Source: CAZMCC01 sp964564695 (GTDB lineage Bacteria > Planctomycetota > Phycisphaerae > Phycisphaerales > UBA1924). Taken from it: DNA of 64,000 bases. The stretch spans positions 1 through 64,000 of the forward strand of contig CAZMCC010000004.1 in NCBI GenBank assembly GCA_964564695.1. Reading direction: 5' to 3'. Position numbers and translations under genes: made by a program. Positions 32,815-44,203 of this stretch are shown piece by piece; the first letter of the stretch is position 1, and each line of letters starts with the position of its first letter. The notes under the pieces were generated by a model. The model was not told the DNA's origin. It ran no database searches and saw only the letters and a list, made by a program, of their open reading frames with translations.

Positions 32815-34752
32815 ATGCTCGTCACTCAGAAACGCCCTCGAGTCCTCCGCTGGTTCCACGCCGGCCCCTTGCTCTTCGGCGATTGGGGCACCAGCCGCCT
32901 CTACGTCCTGGGCCTCGCCTTCTACTACACCGGCCACGCCTCGCCCCTCTTCCTCGCCGCCATCAGCGTCCTCATGGCCCTCGTCGCCTGGGCGTACACC
33001 GTCGTGTGCCGCTGCTTCCCCGACGGCGGCGGCGTCTACACCGCCGCCCGCCAGGTTTCGCCCACGCTCGCCGTCATCGGGGCGACGCTGCTGTTGTGCG
33101 ACTACATCGTCACCGCCGCCCTCTCGGCGGTGGAGGGGTTCCACTATTTCGGCGTTCACCGCGAGTGGGTCGTTGGGGTCGCGATCGCCGCGATCGGCCT
33201 CATCGGCGTGGTGAACTGGCTGGGCGCGCGCAACGCCGGCCGACTGGCGCTGCTCATCGCGATCATCTCGATCGCCGCGTCGTTCATCATCGGCGTCATG
33301 TGCCTGCCGATGGCGGTCGAGGGGCTCAGCACCGTCACGACCGGTGACGCCTCCATCGCGAACCCGTGGGCCCGCTGGGAGAGCCTCGTTCGCATCGTGC
33401 TGGCCCTCTCGGGCGTCGAGGCCGTCGCCAACATGACGGGCCTCATGACCCAGCCCGTGGCCCGCACGGCCAAGAAGACCATCTGGCCCGTGCTGCTCGA
33501 AGTCGTCGCGCTCAACATGATCTTCGGCGTGGCCCTGAGCGCCATGCCCGCCCTCGAGCCCGTTTCCAAGCCGCACTACGTGCAGTACGAGCTCGAGCAG
33601 AACGTGTCGAGCGATGAAGTCCCCGACGAGGTGAAGCAGTACCGCGACACCGCCGTCAAGGCCCTGGCGACCGAGGCCGGCACGCGGACGTTCGGCGACC
33701 GAGGCGGGCGGGTGCTGGGCGTCGTCTCGGGGATCATCTTCGGGCTGCTGCTCTTGAGCGCGGTGAACACCGCGGTGATGGCGATGGTCAGCGTGAAGTA
33801 CACGATGGCGCAGGACCGCGAGCTGCCGCACTCGTTCGCGAAATTGAACTACTCGGGTGTGCCGTGGGTGGGGCTGGTGCTGGCGTGCCTGCTGCCGGCG
33901 CTCGTGCTGATCATCGAGGCCGACGTGAAGGCCCTCGGCGAGCTCTACGCGATCGGCGTGGTCGGGGCGATCACGATCAACTTCCTGTGCTGCGCGAGCA
34001 ACCGCACGCTCGCGATCGGCCGGTGGGAGCGGCGCGGGCTGTGGGCCCTGGGCGGGTTCATGGCCCTCGTCGAGCTCACGATCATCGTCGCCAAGCCGCA
34101 CGCGACGATCTTCGCGGGGTCCCTGATCGCCGTCGTGCTCGTGTCGCGGGCGGCGCTGCGGGCCCTCGAGCGCCGGCGCGCGTCGCTGCCGCCGGTGCCC
34201 GTGCCGGCGTCGGGCTGGCTCGCCGAGCTCGAGGCCCCGCCGATCGTGATCGACCCGAGCAAGCCCAAGGTCATGTTCGCCGCCCGCGGCCGGGCCCAGG
34301 CCCAGTTCGCGGTCAACCTCGCGAAGCGACGCGGCGCGACTCTTTTGGCTATCTACGTCCGCACCATCCGCGTCATCGACCTTCCCCCCGGCGCCGTCCC
34401 CCAGATCAAGGACGACCCGGCGGCGGCCGAGGCGCTCGGGAGCGTCGCGGTGCTGGCCCGCGAGGCCGGCGTGCCGTTCATGCCGATCTACGTGAGCTCG
34501 CCGGACATCGCCGAGGAGATCCTCGACTACACCGTCACGTTCGGGTGCGACACGCTGATCATGGGCAAGAGCCGTCGTCTGGCCCTGTCGCGCTCGCTGG
34601 CCGGTGACGTCGTGGGCGAGGTGGCGAAGAACCTGCCCGAGGACGTCTCGCTCGTCCTGCGCGACTCGCGGGTGGATCAGAGCATCATGGGACCGCGGGC
34701 TGCGAGTGGGGGAGGCGGGGGAGCTGTTGGCGGCGAACACGGCTCGCAATGA
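32815..34752 (+). CDS. APC-family permease with C-terminal UspA-like domain
   Basis: The 645-residue protein from the ATG at 32815 has about twelve hydrophobic segments typical of the amino acid-polyamine-organocation superfamily (residues about 20-425), starting with GPLLFGDWGTSRLYVLGLAF. A universal-stress-protein-like cytoplasmic domain follows (about 470-640) with KVMFAARGRAQAQFAVNLAK and CDTLIMGKSRR. Such fusions occur in bacterial APC transporters and may gate transport. The substrate is not determined. There is no strong ribosome-binding site, and an upstream GTG at 32776 is an alternative start. Confidence 0.85.
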   Translation: MLVTQKRPRVLRWFHAGPLLFGDWGTSRLYVLGLAFYYTGHASPLFLAAISVLMALVAWAYTVVCRCFPDGGGVYTAARQVSPTLAVIGATLLLCDYIVTAALSAVEGFHYFGVHREWVVGVAIAAIGLIGVVNWLGARNAGRLALLIAIISIAASFIIGVMCLPMAVEGLSTVTTGDASIANPWARWESLVRIVLALSGVEAVANMTGLMTQPVARTAKKTIWPVLLEVVALNMIFGVALSAMPALEPVSKPHYVQYELEQNVSSDEVPDEVKQYRDTAVKALATEAGTRTFGDRGGRVLGVVSGIIFGLLLLSAVNTAVMAMVSVKYTMAQDRELPHSFAKLNYSGVPWVGLVLACLLPALVLIIEADVKALGELYAIGVVGAITINFLCCASNRTLAIGRWERRGLWALGGFMALVELTIIVAKPHATIFAGSLIAVVLVSRAALRALERRRASLPPVPVPASGWLAELEAPPIVIDPSKPKVMFAARGRAQAQFAVNLAKRRGATLLAIYVRTIRVIDLPPGAVPQIKDDPAAAEALGSVAVLAREAGVPFMPIYVSSPDIAEEILDYTVTFGCDTLIMGKSRRLALSRSLAGDVVGEVAKNLPEDVSLVLRDSRVDQSIMGPRAASGGGGGAVGGEHGSQ

Positions 34753-34800
34753 CGATCCGACGTGCCACCGAGATCGGCTCTGCGATCTCGGTGCTTCCGG

Positions 34801-35667
34801 CTAGTTCTCCCGCGCTGCCTTCATCCACGCCCGGCGCTGTTCCGGCGTGAGCTCGCCCATGATCTTCCGCGTGCGCTCGGCTCGCGCTTCCGGACCCGGC
34901 GGACCGGACCCCGGCTTCTCCCGCAGAATCGCCTGAATCCTGGCCTCCTGCTCCGGCGTCGCGCCGACGGCCTTGAGCATCGCGTCGGTCCGCTCGCGCC
35001 GCTCCGTGACCATCGCCTGCAGCGAACGCGCCATCTCGCGGATGGTCAGGTTGAGCTCCATGCGCTGCGGCGTGCGCTCGGGGCGGGCACGCTCGGGCAT
35101 CGCGGGCTGTTCGCCCATGCCGGCGCCGGCCTCGGCAGGCTTCTGGCGCTGCCGCGGGTCGCGTGCCGGCAACTGCTTCATGTACTCGTCCACGAGCCGG
35201 TTCAGCTCGCCCGCGTTCGCCGGCGTGAGCGCCGCCCCCAGCCGCTCGCGCAGCGGCGGCGTCAGCAGCTCGGCCGCGGCCTCGCGGAACTGCGGCATCA
35301 GCCGGCGCGTCGCCTCCCGGTCGTTGCTCTGGCGGGCCCCCTGCACTTCGTTGAACAGGGCCATGTTCTCTGTGAGCACCTTCTGCACCGCCGCCGCTCG
35401 CTGCGCAAGCACGTCGTCCACCGCCTTCTGCTCGTCCGCCGAGAGCGTCAGCCGCTTGAGAGCCGCCGTCTCAGGCCGCTCCTCGAGCAGCGCCATCGAC
35501 CCGTCGAAGCCGCGCTCAACGAGGCTCGGGGCGGCGGCGTCAGCGCCGCCGCCAACCTTTGGGCCGCGCAGCGGGTCGGCCGCTGGCTCGTTGGCGGACT
35601 GCGCCCACGCCCCGGCCGTCGCCAGGAGGACAGATGCGACCAGCCAACGTGCGTGCGTGCTTCCCAT
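34801..35667 (-). CDS. Secreted CpxP/Spy-like LTXXQ helical protein
   Basis: The 288-residue protein from the ATG at 35667 (AGGAG eight bases upstream) has a signal peptide (about 1-22) and an all-helical body. Segments ELTPEQRRAW (C-terminal) and LTLSADEQKAVDDVLAQRAA fit the LTxxQ-type repeat of periplasmic metal or stress sensors such as CpxP, Spy and CnrX. There are no cysteines or metal sites that identify a ligand. It is minus strand next to the PD-(D/E)XK-like gene, with a 67-base gap. The role is a guess from the helical repeat. Confidence 0.65.
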   Translation of the reverse strand: MGSTHARWLVASVLLATAGAWAQSANEPAADPLRGPKVGGGADAAAPSLVERGFDGSMALLEERPETAALKRLTLSADEQKAVDDVLAQRAAAVQKVLTENMALFNEVQGARQSNDREATRRLMPQFREAAAELLTPPLRERLGAALTPANAGELNRLVDEYMKQLPARDPRQRQKPAEAGAGMGEQPAMPERARPERTPQRMELNLTIREMARSLQAMVTERRERTDAMLKAVGATPEQEARIQAILREKPGSGPPGPEARAERTRKIMGELTPEQRRAWMKAAREN

Positions 35668-35734
35668 GCTCAACTCCTGTTCCCCCCGTCCCGGCCCGTT
35701 CAACGCCCGACGGCCGGTTCGATTGCCCCGTTCG

Positions 35735-36544
35735 TTATCGGCGGACCCGGACAAACGCGACACTCGCGTGCCGGTTCCCGATCCGATCGGCCAGCGTGAA
35801 CTCGCGCACCACCGGCGTGGTTACCGACAGCCCCTTGTCGAGGCACCGGTGCGTGAACGCGGCCAGGTCATGCCGGGCCGTGGCCTCGTCGATCGTGAAG
35901 AGCACAAGCACCAAGGCCGCGTGGTCGATGAGCGGGTCGCGGCTGAGCTTGCGGAGATCAGTGACGGCGTTGCGCGTCAGCTCCGACGAATACGCCCGGT
36001 TCGGCCCCCCTACCCCGTGCGTGTAGCAGAATTGCCCGATCACCTTCACCTCAAGCCACAACGCCTCCCCCGGCCGCACGAGCGAAGCATCCGGCGGCGG
36101 CTCTGGGCTCGCGTCCGCCGCCGCTTCAAACAACGTCCCCGTCACCTTGGCCTTCTCAACCTTGGCCCGCTTGCGGGTCACGATCGCATCGACCAGACCC
36201 GTCGCGCCCGGCGGCAGCACGACGAGGTCGCACCGCTGACGTTCCGACTGCCGCGGGTCCGAGGGGTCCGGAGCGAGGATCTCCCCGGTCACCGGGTCGG
36301 CAATGGCCCGCAGTTCCTCCGCTCCCATCCGTTCGACCTTTGAGCGGGTATCCAGCTCGCTCGGGTACACCACTTCCCGCAGGCACCCGTGCTCCGGCGT
36401 CCCAAATGCCGCCGCAAGCAGGGGATGGAACTCCTCCTCCTCCAGCGCGTCCAGTCCACGCACGGCCTGCTCGGCGTCCAGATCCCGGGCGCGAGCGGCC
36501 AGCATTTCAGCGGCCCCGTCGGCGAACTCGTCGGCGAGCCACAT
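35735..36544 (-). CDS. PD-(D/E)XK nuclease-like protein (tentative)
   Basis: From the ATG at 36544 the protein has 269 residues. The central part has RQSERQRCDLVVLPPGATG (about 110-128) followed by GEALWLEVKVIGQF (about 158-171): an Asp, then a Glu-x-Lys on a strand, the arrangement of the PD-(D/E)XK nuclease superfamily. The C-terminal segment DHAALVLVLFTIDE fits a later strand. There is no signal peptide with this start. The longer frame to 36793 would run into the livK gene's 5' region. Its substrate is unknown. It is divergent from livK across 94 bases. Confidence 0.5.
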   Translation of the reverse strand: MWLADEFADGAAEMLAARARDLDAEQAVRGLDALEEEEFHPLLAAAFGTPEHGCLREVVYPSELDTRSKVERMGAEELRAIADPVTGEILAPDPSDPRQSERQRCDLVVLPPGATGLVDAIVTRKRAKVEKAKVTGTLFEAAADASPEPPPDASLVRPGEALWLEVKVIGQFCYTHGVGGPNRAYSSELTRNAVTDLRKLSRDPLIDHAALVLVLFTIDEATARHDLAAFTHRCLDKGLSVTTPVVREFTLADRIGNRHASVAFVRVRR

Positions 36545-36638
36545 CGTGAATAAGGATACTGGGATCCCTCCCGTTCGGCGGGGGAATGACTCAGTACAGG
36601 TTGGGGGGCGTGGGCCCAAGCTAGAAAGGAACTCGATC

Positions 36639-37853
36639 GTGACAACTCTCGGGAATCGGCGCGGCGCGTTCGGCAAGATCACCCGCTGGGCACTCGCGGC
36701 CGCCGCGGCGACGCTCGGCGTGGGGGCGATCGCCGCCACGGCGCAGGACGCCACCAACAAACCCGCCACCGCGGCCAGCGGCCCAATCCTCATCGGGCAC
36801 TACGGGTCGCTCACCGGCTCCGAAGCCACCTTCGGCACCAGCACCTCCAACGGCATCAAGCTCGCGATGAAGGAGTTCAACTCCGCCGGCGGGCTGAACG
36901 GGCGCCTCATCGAGCTCAAGGAGTACGACACCAAGGGCGAGGCCAGCGAGGCGAAGCTCGCGGTAGAGCGCCTGGTGAAGAGCGACAAGGTTTCCGCCGT
37001 GCTGGGCGAGGTCGCCAGCTCGCTGTCGCTGGCCGGCGCGCCGGTCTGCCAGTCGTCCGGGGTCCCAATGATCACCCCCAGCAGCACCAACGAGAAGGTC
37101 ACCCAGACGGGCGAATATATCTTCCGCGTCTGCTTCACCGACCAGTTCCAAGGCGCCGCCGGTGCCGAGTTCGCCCGCGACACGCTCAAGGCCAAGACCG
37201 CCGCCGTGCTCCTCGAGCAGTCTTCGGCGTACGCCGTCGGCCTCGCCGACGGGTTCGCGTCCGCCTTCAAGTCGATGGGCGGCAACGTCGTGACCGAGCA
37301 GAAGTATTCCAAGGGCGCTCAGGACTTCACAGCCCAGCTCACCACCATCCGTTCGCAGAAGCCCGACGTGATCTACATCCCCGGCTACTACACCGACATC
37401 GGCAACATCGCCCTGCAGGCCCGCAAGCTCGGCATCACCGCCACGCTCCTGGGCGGCGACGGCTGGGACAGCTCCGAACTGGCGAACATCGGTAAGGACG
37501 CCATCGAGGGCAGCTACTACAGCAACCACTACGCCCCCGACCAGCCCGACTCCGAGAAGCGCGTCCAGAAATTCATCGACGCGTACAAGAAGGAATTCGG
37601 CGGTCAGACGCCCGACGGCCTCGCCGCCTTGGGCTACGACGCCGCCAGACTCCTCTTCGAGTCCATGAAGCGGGCCAAGACCCTCTCGGGCGCCGACCTG
37701 CGGGACGCGATCGCCGCGAGCAAGAACTTCCCGGGCGTGACCGGCTCCATCACGATCAACGAAAGGCGTGACGCCACAAAGGCGGCCGTCATCGTCGAGA
37801 TGGCGGGCAAGCCGCTAGGCCCCAAGTACGTCTCGACCATCAAGCCCAAGTGA
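36639..37853 (+). CDS. livK: Branched-chain amino acid ABC transporter, substrate-binding protein
   Basis: Periplasmic type I binding protein of a Liv/HAAT system, 404 residues from a GTG at 36639 with AAAGGA nine bases upstream. It has a signal peptide (about 1-35), then PILIGHYGSLTGSEATFGTS (about 48-67), which is the usual family start, and GVPMITPSSTNEKVTQ (about 142-157), TAAVLLEQSSAYAVG (about 186) and VIYIPGYYTDIGNI (about 243). It is followed by livHMGF. A hairpin at 37896-37926 may separate its mRNA from the permease genes, as this protein is usually made in excess. Confidence 0.95.
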   Translation: MTTLGNRRGAFGKITRWALAAAAATLGVGAIAATAQDATNKPATAASGPILIGHYGSLTGSEATFGTSTSNGIKLAMKEFNSAGGLNGRLIELKEYDTKGEASEAKLAVERLVKSDKVSAVLGEVASSLSLAGAPVCQSSGVPMITPSSTNEKVTQTGEYIFRVCFTDQFQGAAGAEFARDTLKAKTAAVLLEQSSAYAVGLADGFASAFKSMGGNVVTEQKYSKGAQDFTAQLTTIRSQKPDVIYIPGYYTDIGNIALQARKLGITATLLGGDGWDSSELANIGKDAIEGSYYSNHYAPDQPDSEKRVQKFIDAYKKEFGGQTPDGLAALGYDAARLLFESMKRAKTLSGADLRDAIAASKNFPGVTGSITINERRDATKAAVIVEMAGKPLGPKYVSTIKPK

Positions 37854-37895
37854 GTTCCCGCCTTCGGGCGTGACCGCGAAGACTGAGACTTTCTT

Positions 37896-37926
37896 CACGG
37901 CCCGGGCTCAACCAGCCCGGGCCGTG
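37896..37926 (+). terminator. Intercistronic hairpin between livK and livH
   Basis: CACGGCCCGGGCT, loop CAACC, AGCCCGGGCCGTG, followed by GCGTTT. A strong stem with a weak T tract, likely a partial terminator that lowers permease expression relative to livK. Confidence 0.7.
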
Positions 37927-38015
37927 GCGTTTCCGTCCCCGGCGTTTGCTGTCCGCACGCCGCGTTTGCTAGACTGGGTCCGCTCGGGGACGGGTGGTTG
38001 GGAACCGATCGCAGC

Positions 38016-39281
38016 GTGGCCGATTTCTTTCAGACCCTCATCGCGTCTCTCGCCGTCGGCAGCCTGTACGCGCTGGTCGCGCTGGGCTACACGCTCGTAT
38101 ACGGCGTGCTCAAGTTCATCAATTTCGCCCACAGCGACATCTTTGTACTGGGCGCGTGGACGAGTTTCACCGCCGCGACCGTGATCGGCTCCTGGCTCGG
38201 CCTGGAGCCCGGCAGCGCGAGCCCATGGTGGGTCGGGGTGTGCGTGCTCCTGCTGGCGATCGCGGTGTGCGCCACCACCGGCTACCTGATCGAGCGGTTC
38301 GCGTACCGGCCCCTTCGCAAGGCCCCGCGGCTCAACGTGCTCATTACCGCCATCGGCGTCAGCCTGCTCCTGCAGAACGTCGGCCAGCTCCCCGGCAAGC
38401 CGGTCGCCAAAGAGGGTGACCGCGTTCTCGCGTCCATCCCCTTCGGCCCCATCCCCAAGAGCATGCCCAGCTTGCTCCCGGACCAGACCCTCAACGAATC
38501 GATCGTCGCCAGCGGCACCATGCAGGGAGGCTCGCGCCGCGGCGTCGTAAAGCTCGACCGCGCGATCGAGCTCGAACCCGATCGCTCATACCGCCTGGAG
38601 GTCAGCCACCAAGTCGACGGCAAGACCCGCACCGAGAGTCTCACGCTCACCGACGACGCCGGCAGGTACGACACGGGCGCCGAGCTGGGCACTCAGCCGC
38701 GCCGCAACCCCGACGATGTGCAGGGCGCCGCCTACCGCCTTGTTCGAGCGCCGCTCGTGCCCATCCGGCTCATCGATGTCCTCATCGTCATCACGTCGCT
38801 CGTGCTGATGGCGGGGCTGCAGTACCTCGTTTACGGCTCGAAGCTCGGCACCGCCATGCGGGCAACTTCGTTCAACGTCGACACCGCCTCGCTCATGGGC
38901 GTGAACGTCAACCGCGTGATCTCCTTCACCTTCGTCCTCGGCACGGCCCTCGCCGCGGCCGCCGCGTTCCTGTACGCCCAGAAGTACCCCGGCCTCAACC
39001 AGACCGCCAGCAGCGTGTGGGTGATCCTGGGGCTCAAGGCCTTCGTAGCGGCGGTGGTGGGGGGGATCGGCAATGTCAAGGGAGCCGTGCTCGGCGGGTT
39101 CCTGATCGCCGGCCTCGAGTTCTTCGGCGCGTTCTACAGCGAGCAGTTCATCGTCGCGCTGGGGGGCAAGTCGGGCCTGGGAACCAGCCTTGTGCACGTC
39201 TACGTCTTCGGGTTGCTCATCGTCGTGCTCCTGGTCCGCCCCAGCGGCCTGCTGGGATCGACCGTGCGGGAGAAAGTCTGA
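38016..39281 (+). CDS. livH: Branched-chain amino acid ABC transporter permease LivH
   Basis: Inner-membrane permease, 421 residues from a GTG at 38016 that places VADFFQTLIASLAVGSLYAL at the normal family N-terminus; a TTG at 37998 is the alternative. Typical motifs are LGYTLVYGVLKFINFAHSDI and GLKAFVAAVVGGIGNVKGAV. Odd: between LITAIGVSLLLQN (about residue 110) and LIDVLIVITSLVLMAGLQYL (about 245) lies a loop of about 110 polar residues, against about 40 in usual LivH proteins, and it is predicted to face the periplasm. Its stop is two bases before livM's GTG. Confidence 0.92.
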   Translation: MADFFQTLIASLAVGSLYALVALGYTLVYGVLKFINFAHSDIFVLGAWTSFTAATVIGSWLGLEPGSASPWWVGVCVLLLAIAVCATTGYLIERFAYRPLRKAPRLNVLITAIGVSLLLQNVGQLPGKPVAKEGDRVLASIPFGPIPKSMPSLLPDQTLNESIVASGTMQGGSRRGVVKLDRAIELEPDRSYRLEVSHQVDGKTRTESLTLTDDAGRYDTGAELGTQPRRNPDDVQGAAYRLVRAPLVPIRLIDVLIVITSLVLMAGLQYLVYGSKLGTAMRATSFNVDTASLMGVNVNRVISFTFVLGTALAAAAAFLYAQKYPGLNQTASSVWVILGLKAFVAAVVGGIGNVKGAVLGGFLIAGLEFFGAFYSEQFIVALGGKSGLGTSLVHVYVFGLLIVVLLVRPSGLLGSTVREKV

Positions 39282-39283
39282 CC

Positions 39284-40762
<1,479 letters not shown>

Positions 40763-40772
40763 NNNNNNNNNN
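40763..40772. other. Assembly gap (ten N)
   Basis: Ten unknown bases inside livG. A fixed short run of N is a scaffold join and not a measured distance. Confidence 0.98.
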
Positions 40773-40991
40773 CGGAGCGGGAGGATTTTCCCGGCACCGG
40801 CGGCGAACCATGATGGGAAGTCAATCACCGCCGTGGCCGTTGCCGCCCATGAAGTGGGCCATGCGCCGCAGGACCGCGACGGCTATGTGCCGATGCAGCT
40901 GCGGCAGAAGCTGATCGGCTACACCATCGCCATCGATCGCACGGGAAGCCTGTTGCTCATGGCCACGCTCCTTGTCTTCGCCGTGTTGCGC
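40773..40991 (+). other. Misplaced fragment of a YugP-like zinc metallopeptidase
   Basis: About 219 bases right after the N run translate, with no stop, to a fragment containing ITAVAVAAHEVGHAPQDRDG and then MQLRQKLIGYTIAIDRTGSL followed by a hydrophobic segment. HEVGH followed by Q is the zinc motif of the YugP-type membrane metallopeptidase family. Base composition is visibly lower in GC than the liv genes on each side. It is not part of LivG and has neither start nor end here. Confidence 0.8.
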
Positions 40992-41012
40992 CCCCCCGGG
41001 ATCCCCTGCCCC

Positions 41013-41576
41013 GGCCTGTGCCGCCCGTTCCCGACCGTCCGCCTCTTCGGCGAGCTCTCGGTGATCGATAACGTGAAAGTGGCCTGCCACTGCCGCGGGC
41101 ATCACAGCATCTGGCGGACGCTGCTCCGCTCCCCCCGCTTCGTCGCCCAGGAGCTCGCCATCGACGACCGCGCCCGCGAGCTCCTCCGCGTCTTCGACCT
41201 CGAATCCCGCTGCAACGAACAGGCCAAGAACCTCCCCTACGGCGACCAGCGCCGCCTCGAAATCGTCCGCGCCATGGCCACCGAGCCCAAAGTCCTCCTC
41301 CTCGACGAGCCCGCCGCGGGCATGAACCCCAACGAGAAAAAGATCCTCGCCGACAGCATCCGCCGAATCTGCAAGGACCTGGGCTACACCGTCCTGCTCA
41401 TCGAGCACGACATGGGCCTCGTCATGGAAGTCTGCGAGCAGATCACCGTCCTCGACTACGGCGTCACCATCGCCCACGGCACCCCCTCGGCGATCCAACG
41501 CGACCCCAAGGTCATCGAGGCCTACCTCGGCGAACCCGCCAAGGACGTCGTCGGCGACGTCGGAGCACCACACTAA
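41013..41576 (+). pseudogene. livG: livG, C-terminal part
   Basis: Resumes with GLCRPFPTVRLFGELSVIDN, which reads as a damaged form of the usual GI(A/C)RTFQxxRLFxxLSVxxN of LivG, then LPYGDQRRLEI (the LivG signature), LLLDEPAAGMN (Walker B) and LIEHDMGLVM (H-loop), ending at TAA 41576. About 20 native codons before GLCRPF appear to be missing. The first dozen codons may carry base errors from a low-quality contig end. Confidence 0.85.
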
Positions 41577-42359
<783 letters not shown>

Positions 42360-42362
<3 letters not shown>

Positions 42363-42463
42363 GAGCCGGAAGCGCCAGCGCCCGGCCACGCCGACTCAGC
42401 TCTTCCTGCATCTTCGGAACTACAAGCGCACCCGTGGCCCGTCGCTACCGCTCCGGGCTCTTA
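42360..42463. repeat. Inverted-repeat element whose ends form two stop codons
   Basis: The left end TAAGAGCCGGAAGCGCCAGCG (42360-42380) and the right end, read on the minus strand as TAAGAGCCCGGAGCGGTAG followed by CGACGGGCC (42463-42436), are imperfect inverted repeats. The first TAA is the livF stop and the second the stop of the convergent membrane protein gene. The same arm sequence occurs in the uvrB insertion. Confidence 0.85.
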
Positions 42464-42997
42464 TCGCAACCCCTTCTCCACCGACTCAATCACCTTCACC
42501 GCATCCTCATACAACACCGCACGGCTCCTCTTCATCGCCCCGAAATACGCCGGCGGCCCCGAGATGATCGTCAGCGGCAGGTACCACCACCACGTGTACT
42601 TCCCCACGCTCGGCCAGTACACGTTCATCAGCGATTCCATCAGCCACACGCCCGGCCACACGCTCACGATCAGGATGATCACCAGCACCATCGGCATCCG
42701 CCGGTACAGCCGCGTCGTGAACCGCAGCTCCCCCCCGCTCAGCGTCGCCGCCACCTCGCCCTCGAACGGCGTCCCCACATCTCGCACCGTGAACAGCGGC
42801 GTATCCCCCGCCCCCCCCGGCTGCCCCGGCGTGAACCCCCCAAGCTTCCCCCTCCTCGCCGCGGCATCCAGCTTGCGGAGGATCTCCGCTGGGGGAAGGT
42901 CCGTGCGCACGCTCGGCAGGTGGGGGGAGGCCGGCGTCGTGGGCGCGGAGCGTGCGCCTTCGTCGGGCGTTTCCTGCGGCGATTGGTGCGTGGACAT
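42461..42997 (-). CDS. Small membrane protein, unknown
   Basis: The 178-residue protein from the ATG at 42997 has a disordered N-terminal third rich in Pro, Thr and Ala, then a soluble stretch (GDTPLFTVRDVGTPFEGEV) and two hydrophobic segments (about 114-134 and 140-158, MVLVIILIVSVWPGVWLM and WWWYLPLTIISGPPAYFG). The stop codon comes from the repeat at 42360-42463. No family recognised. Confidence 0.65.
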   Translation of the reverse strand: MSTHQSPQETPDEGARSAPTTPASPHLPSVRTDLPPAEILRKLDAAARRGKLGGFTPGQPGGAGDTPLFTVRDVGTPFEGEVAATLSGGELRFTTRLYRRMPMVLVIILIVSVWPGVWLMESLMNVYWPSVGKYTWWWYLPLTIISGPPAYFGAMKRSRAVLYEDAVKVIESVEKGLR

Positions 42998-43015
42998 GAC
43001 CCCGGACGGTACCCC

Positions 43016-43570
43016 GTGCAAGGACGCGACGCGAACAGCCTGAGACTCGTGGGGTGTGGAGGGGGCGGAGACGATCCGCCGGGCCCTTCTACGCCCGCGG
43101 TCCTGCGCCTGACGCCGCGCCCACGCGCCCAGCCTCACCGCGTCCGTCACGCCCTCCGCGACCAGCGTGCAGCCGAGCGGGCGGTCGAAGCCGAAAACCG
43201 CGAGGCCGCTCGCCTGCCCCTCGAGGACGCCCGCGCCGTCCTTGCCGCCCGCGTCGCCGAGTCAATCGAAGGCGGCCGGGTGGCGGTATTGCGTCCGGGC
43301 GTGCGCCAAAACCTCGTCGCCGTGGGCTCGGCCCTCGGTCTCCGCCCATTCGACACCAACCTCGTCATTGCGATCGTGCAGGACCGCGCCCGCACCGGCA
43401 GTGATCCGGCCCCGGCCACGGATCTCCGCCTCACCATGCTCCGCGACCCCGCGGCGCCGACTCAAAGCGCACCGGCTCACCGACCGTCGTGGATGCTGTG
43501 CATACTCAGCGCGGTCGCCCTGGCCGTGGCGTTGTTCGTCGCGTTGGTGCGCTGGGTCATGCGCCCGTAG
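43016..43570 (+). CDS. Small membrane-anchored protein, unknown
   Basis: Probable 184-residue protein from a GTG at 43016; a GTG at 43049 is possible. The N-terminal 60 residues are poorly ordered. The middle part EDARAVLAARVAESIEGGRV followed by AVLRPGVRQNLVAVG, GLRPFDTNLVIAIVQD looks like a compact helical domain. The C-terminus has one membrane helix (WMLCILSAVALAVALFVALV). It is divergent from the preceding gene across 18 bases. Codon use is clean from about 43130 onward, so the C-terminal part is certain and the start is not. Confidence 0.5.
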   Translation: MQGRDANSLRLVGCGGGGDDPPGPSTPAVLRLTPRPRAQPHRVRHALRDQRAAERAVEAENREAARLPLEDARAVLAARVAESIEGGRVAVLRPGVRQNLVAVGSALGLRPFDTNLVIAIVQDRARTGSDPAPATDLRLTMLRDPAAPTQSAPAHRPSWMLCILSAVALAVALFVALVRWVMRP

Positions 43571-43577
43571 CGCCGGG

Positions 43578-43928
43578 CTAAGCAGCAACATTGAGGCGCG
43601 AGCCCGGCGCCTGATACAGCGGGCTGGTCCGCGATTCGATCTCCGCGCGCCGGTCAGCCTCACGCCGTGCGATCTCCTCGGCACGCCGTTCAACGCGATC
43701 GCGCAGCCGCTCGGCGTCGCGCCGCTCGGCCTTCTCGGCCTGTTCGACGCGCTCGCGGGCCTCTTCCTCGCGCCGCCGCTCGGCCTCCGCCTTCGCGCGC
43801 TCCTCGCGGGCCTTCGCCGAACGCTCAAGCGACTCGTCCACCACCCGCAGCACGGCCTGCGTCGCCTCGCTCTTCGCCGTCTCAACAAGCAGCCGCGGCT
43901 CATCGACCGAGATTCCCGCAATCGCCAT
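43578..43928 (-). CDS. Coiled-coil protein, unknown
   Basis: From the ATG at 43928 the protein has 116 residues: MAIAGISVDEPRLLVETAKS, then a long uninterrupted charged helix (AREERAKAEAERRREEEARE and on) with coiled-coil character, then a short tail. It has no signal peptide. An ATG at 44006 would add 26 residues. The function is unknown; the N-terminal motif might be an anchor. Confidence 0.6.
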   Translation of the reverse strand: MAIAGISVDEPRLLVETAKSEATQAVLRVVDESLERSAKAREERAKAEAERRREEEARERVEQAEKAERRDAERLRDRVERRAEEIARREADRRAEIESRTSPLYQAPGSRLNVAA

Positions 43929-44203
43929 CACGCGCACCGCCCCGCCCCCGCCCCAGCAGGGCAGGCACGATTCGAGCACACGCGATCCGATCGATGACGG
44001 CGACATGGTGGGAGGTCGGGGGCGAGCCTCGGGTTCTCGGACCTGAAACAAGTCCGAGATTCTCCCGCAGCGTCGTCAAGCCCCCGGCGCAGGTTGAGCC
44101 GTTTGGGCGCGGATCACGCCCATATCACCCGTCGAGGTTGCGCAGACGGCCCAGTCGATACGCCCGGCCAGAGCGCCGGTCAGATCGCGGGCCTCGGCAC
44201 CGG

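Noticed and set aside
40833..41576. Metallopeptidase-LivG fusion protein
   Set aside because: The joined frame includes an N gap nearby and a foreign fragment; it is best explained by a mis-join.
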